NCBI RefSeq assembly: GCF_014842975.1
Contig: NZ_JACYXK010000027.1
Span: 348,141 to 412,140 of the forward strand
Direction of reading: 5' to 3'
DNA length: 64,000 nucleotides
From: Rhodanobacter sp. DHB23
GTDB taxonomy: Bacteria; Pseudomonadota; Gammaproteobacteria; Xanthomonadales; Rhodanobacteraceae
Positions 62,661 to 64,000 of this stretch are shown piece by piece (within the stretch, counting starts at the first letter, position 1; every line of letters begins with the position of its first letter). Made by a program: the position numbers and the translations under genes. The notes below the pieces were generated by a model that did not search any database, was not told the origin of the DNA, and worked only from the letters and a program-made list of their open reading frames with translations.

Positions 62661-63896
62661 ATGAGTGTCAATGGCGCAAATACTCAGCTCAATAATGTCC
62701 TTAACGCTGCAATGCAGGCTGCGACAGGATCAAATGGAAGTGCCAATGAAGTCGCAATTGTTAATGCGCTTGAAGCTGGCCTTAATGCTAGCCCGGTATT
62801 GCTCGCAGAATACAATACTAATGCTCAGAGTGGGCAGTTGCAGGCAATCAATTTTGTGCAAGGAAGCCAGACCATTGACGCGCAGGCACAACAAGGTGCG
62901 AATGGCTTGCCGGTTGAGACGACAGGAAATTTGATTGTTTCGGATATAAATTTTGGGCTTAACTATGCGATTCCTCAACAAGAAAACGGTGGTGTGAATT
63001 ATGGGCTTATCGATCTGGCTGCGCATGAAAATTATCATGTGGGATATGCCAATCAAATCTATGACGAGGTCTCGAATGAGTCGAGCGGCTCCTCTTCCAT
63101 AGCGGAGCAGATGCAACAATATTTTTCGACACCTTCCTCATTGCGTGATCCTTCCGCATTGGATGGCCTTATCCAGCAGGGCGTAAATTTTAACGATCAA
63201 AATGAAGCCGGCGCAATAATTACAGGGTTTAATGCAGCGGCTAGCGCTTATATGCAGGCAAATTCTCTGACATCTATGACATCTTCTGATGTCAGCAAAT
63301 TGGCTGAAATCGATCCGTATGTTGAACTTTTGTTTAATGGCGATACGGGTGCCCCGCTATATAGTCAAATAAGCTTGAATCAAGACGGAACGATCAACTT
63401 AAGCCAGACAGTTCAAAACGGCTTAGCCTCCGTAGTCGGCACATTCGCCACCTCGGGTGGAATGCCTGTTTGGCAAGATTCGCCAGATTCGTCCATGCCG
63501 ATTCAGGCGTCAGGAAATACAAACGACACATATTATGGTGCTGAAATGGTTGCCGATGCCTGCATGGCAAATGGCAATAATGCCAGCACTCCAATTACGT
63601 TGAACTACGCGCAAGACGGTCTTTTGGAGGGCTCTTCAACGGCGAGTCCTTCATCTATTGCACTGGCTGATCAATTTTTTGCTGCCAATGCTGGAAGTTA
63701 TTTTTCTAGCTTATCTGCGCAAACAGGAAGCCCATCATCGCAATGCACCATAATAGACTCAGTGACTGGAACTGTTTCTAATTTCTCGTTGATGGCCCCT
63801 GGAACCACATTTAATGGGACGCTGAATCCTTCAATTTTTGTCAACACCGAATCTAGCAGGCTGTTGAGAAACCCCCCGCACCGGCGACAATCATAG
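62661..63896 (+). CDS. Candidate T1SS cargo with HExxH motif, interrupted by an IS
   Basis: 411 codons are visible, the last dozen or so (from about residue 401) encoded by the invading IS. The chain has no Sec signal, as expected for a type I substrate. It is Asn/Gln/Ser-rich with a zincin-type HENYH at residues 122-126 (IDLAAHENYHVGYANQIYDE), plus acidic residues about ten further on. No RTX nonapeptides are present in the visible part. The ribosome site GGAGAT precedes ATG 62661. G+C is low. The original C-terminus, where a T1SS signal would lie, is separated by the IS. A metalloprotease-like toxin is possible; function is not known. Confidence 0.6.
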   Translation: MSVNGANTQLNNVLNAAMQAATGSNGSANEVAIVNALEAGLNASPVLLAEYNTNAQSGQLQAINFVQGSQTIDAQAQQGANGLPVETTGNLIVSDINFGLNYAIPQQENGGVNYGLIDLAAHENYHVGYANQIYDEVSNESSGSSSIAEQMQQYFSTPSSLRDPSALDGLIQQGVNFNDQNEAGAIITGFNAAASAYMQANSLTSMTSSDVSKLAEIDPYVELLFNGDTGAPLYSQISLNQDGTINLSQTVQNGLASVVGTFATSGGMPVWQDSPDSSMPIQASGNTNDTYYGAEMVADACMANGNNASTPITLNYAQDGLLEGSSTASPSSIALADQFFAANAGSYFSSLSAQTGSPSSQCTIIDSVTGTVSNFSLMAPGTTFNGTLNPSIFVNTESSRLLRNPPHRRQS

Positions 63897-64000
63897 CCCT
63901 CATCAATCATCAGGCCGTTTCCGTGCGCGGAGCCGACATCCAGCAACTGGGCATGTTCTCGTATGTGTCGGTGGACGAGCGGGTGCCAGTGGACCACCCA
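63859..64000 (+). mobile_element. Left end of an IS5/IS1182-like insertion sequence
   Basis: Base composition and frame change sharply near 63859 (GGCTGTTGAGAAAC...), after which coding similarity of the cargo gene ends. A transposase start begins at 63923. The left terminal repeat probably starts at 63859-63861, but the right end and any target duplication lie beyond the window. Confidence 0.6.
63923..64000 (+). CDS. Transposase N-terminus (IS5/IS1182-like), partial
   Basis: Twenty-six codons from GTG 63923 to the window edge encode VRGADIQQLGMFSYVSVDER and then VPVDHP. The block xxMFSYVSxxxRVPxDHP is the usual start of IS5/IS1182-like DDE transposases. The rest of the protein, including catalytic residues, is outside. 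It confirms that an insertion sequence truncates the preceding gene. Confidence 0.75.
   Translation, partial: MRGADIQQLGMFSYVSVDERVPVDHP

Overview
The window is a high-GC (roughly two thirds G+C) gammaproteobacterial chromosome segment. The most likely source is a member of the Xanthomonadales/Lysobacterales, probably Rhodanobacteraceae (Dyella, Frateuria, Luteibacter or Rhodanobacter type). The reasons are an X-type (bacteria-killing) type IV secretion locus with effectors ending in XVIPCD-like signals, a REP-like palindrome of the kind common in this order, and a conserved core (lpoA-yraN, dusB, metE, metK, uup). This placement is inference from gene content; no 16S gene is present. No tRNA, rRNA or CRISPR array was seen.

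Region 1 (1-1507) holds the end of lpoA (lppC family) and yraN. Region 2 (2012-20546) is one co-directional X-T4SS locus: virB7-8-9-10-11-1-2-3-4-5-6, a DUF4189-like secreted protein, a lipoprotein that looks like the X-Tfi immunity family, a GH19 + peptidoglycan-binding + XVIPCD effector, a small TrbM/KikA-like protein, virD4, a second candidate immunity lipoprotein and a class-3-lipase effector with a long Ala-rich helical region and a C-terminal XVIPCD. VirD4 should recruit the XVIPCD effectors, the VirB channel should deliver them to neighbouring bacteria, and the periplasmic lipoproteins should protect the producer.

Region 3 (20657-34439) is ordinary chromosome: a GlcD-like FAD oxidase, a lipoprotein, a uracil-DNA glycosylase-like protein, a zinc-ribbon membrane protein, a LysE-type exporter, nupG, a diguanylate cyclase, a histidine phosphatase, dusB, an LprI-domain protein, an LpxH-like phosphoesterase and a PlsC-OlsB-like fusion. 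Region 4 (34606-41718) is methionine/SAM metabolism: a cobalamin riboswitch with an unusually long extra arm, metE, two tandem diguanylate cyclases and metK with a clear terminator. Region 5 (41743-47878) has a Ser/Thr kinase with TPR-like repeats, a D-Ala-D-Ala carboxypeptidase and uup.

Region 6 (48102-57499) is an oxidative uronate/glucarate pathway. Leftward run iclR-type regulator, udh and alpha-ketoglutarate semialdehyde dehydrogenase; rightward run kdgD, gudD, an unrecognised protein, an MFS carrier and a XylR-like regulator. Together they would convert uronic acid via glucarate and 5-keto-4-deoxyglucarate to 2-oxoglutarate.

Region 7 (58186-64000) is a type I secretion module: a HlyB-type ABC transporter with a degenerate C39-like domain, and HlyD. 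These are followed by an abrupt drop in G+C and two unrecognised genes: a Sec-signal protein and a signal-less protein with an HExxH motif. The second is cut by the left end of an insertion sequence at the window edge. This last module is the best candidate for something undescribed.
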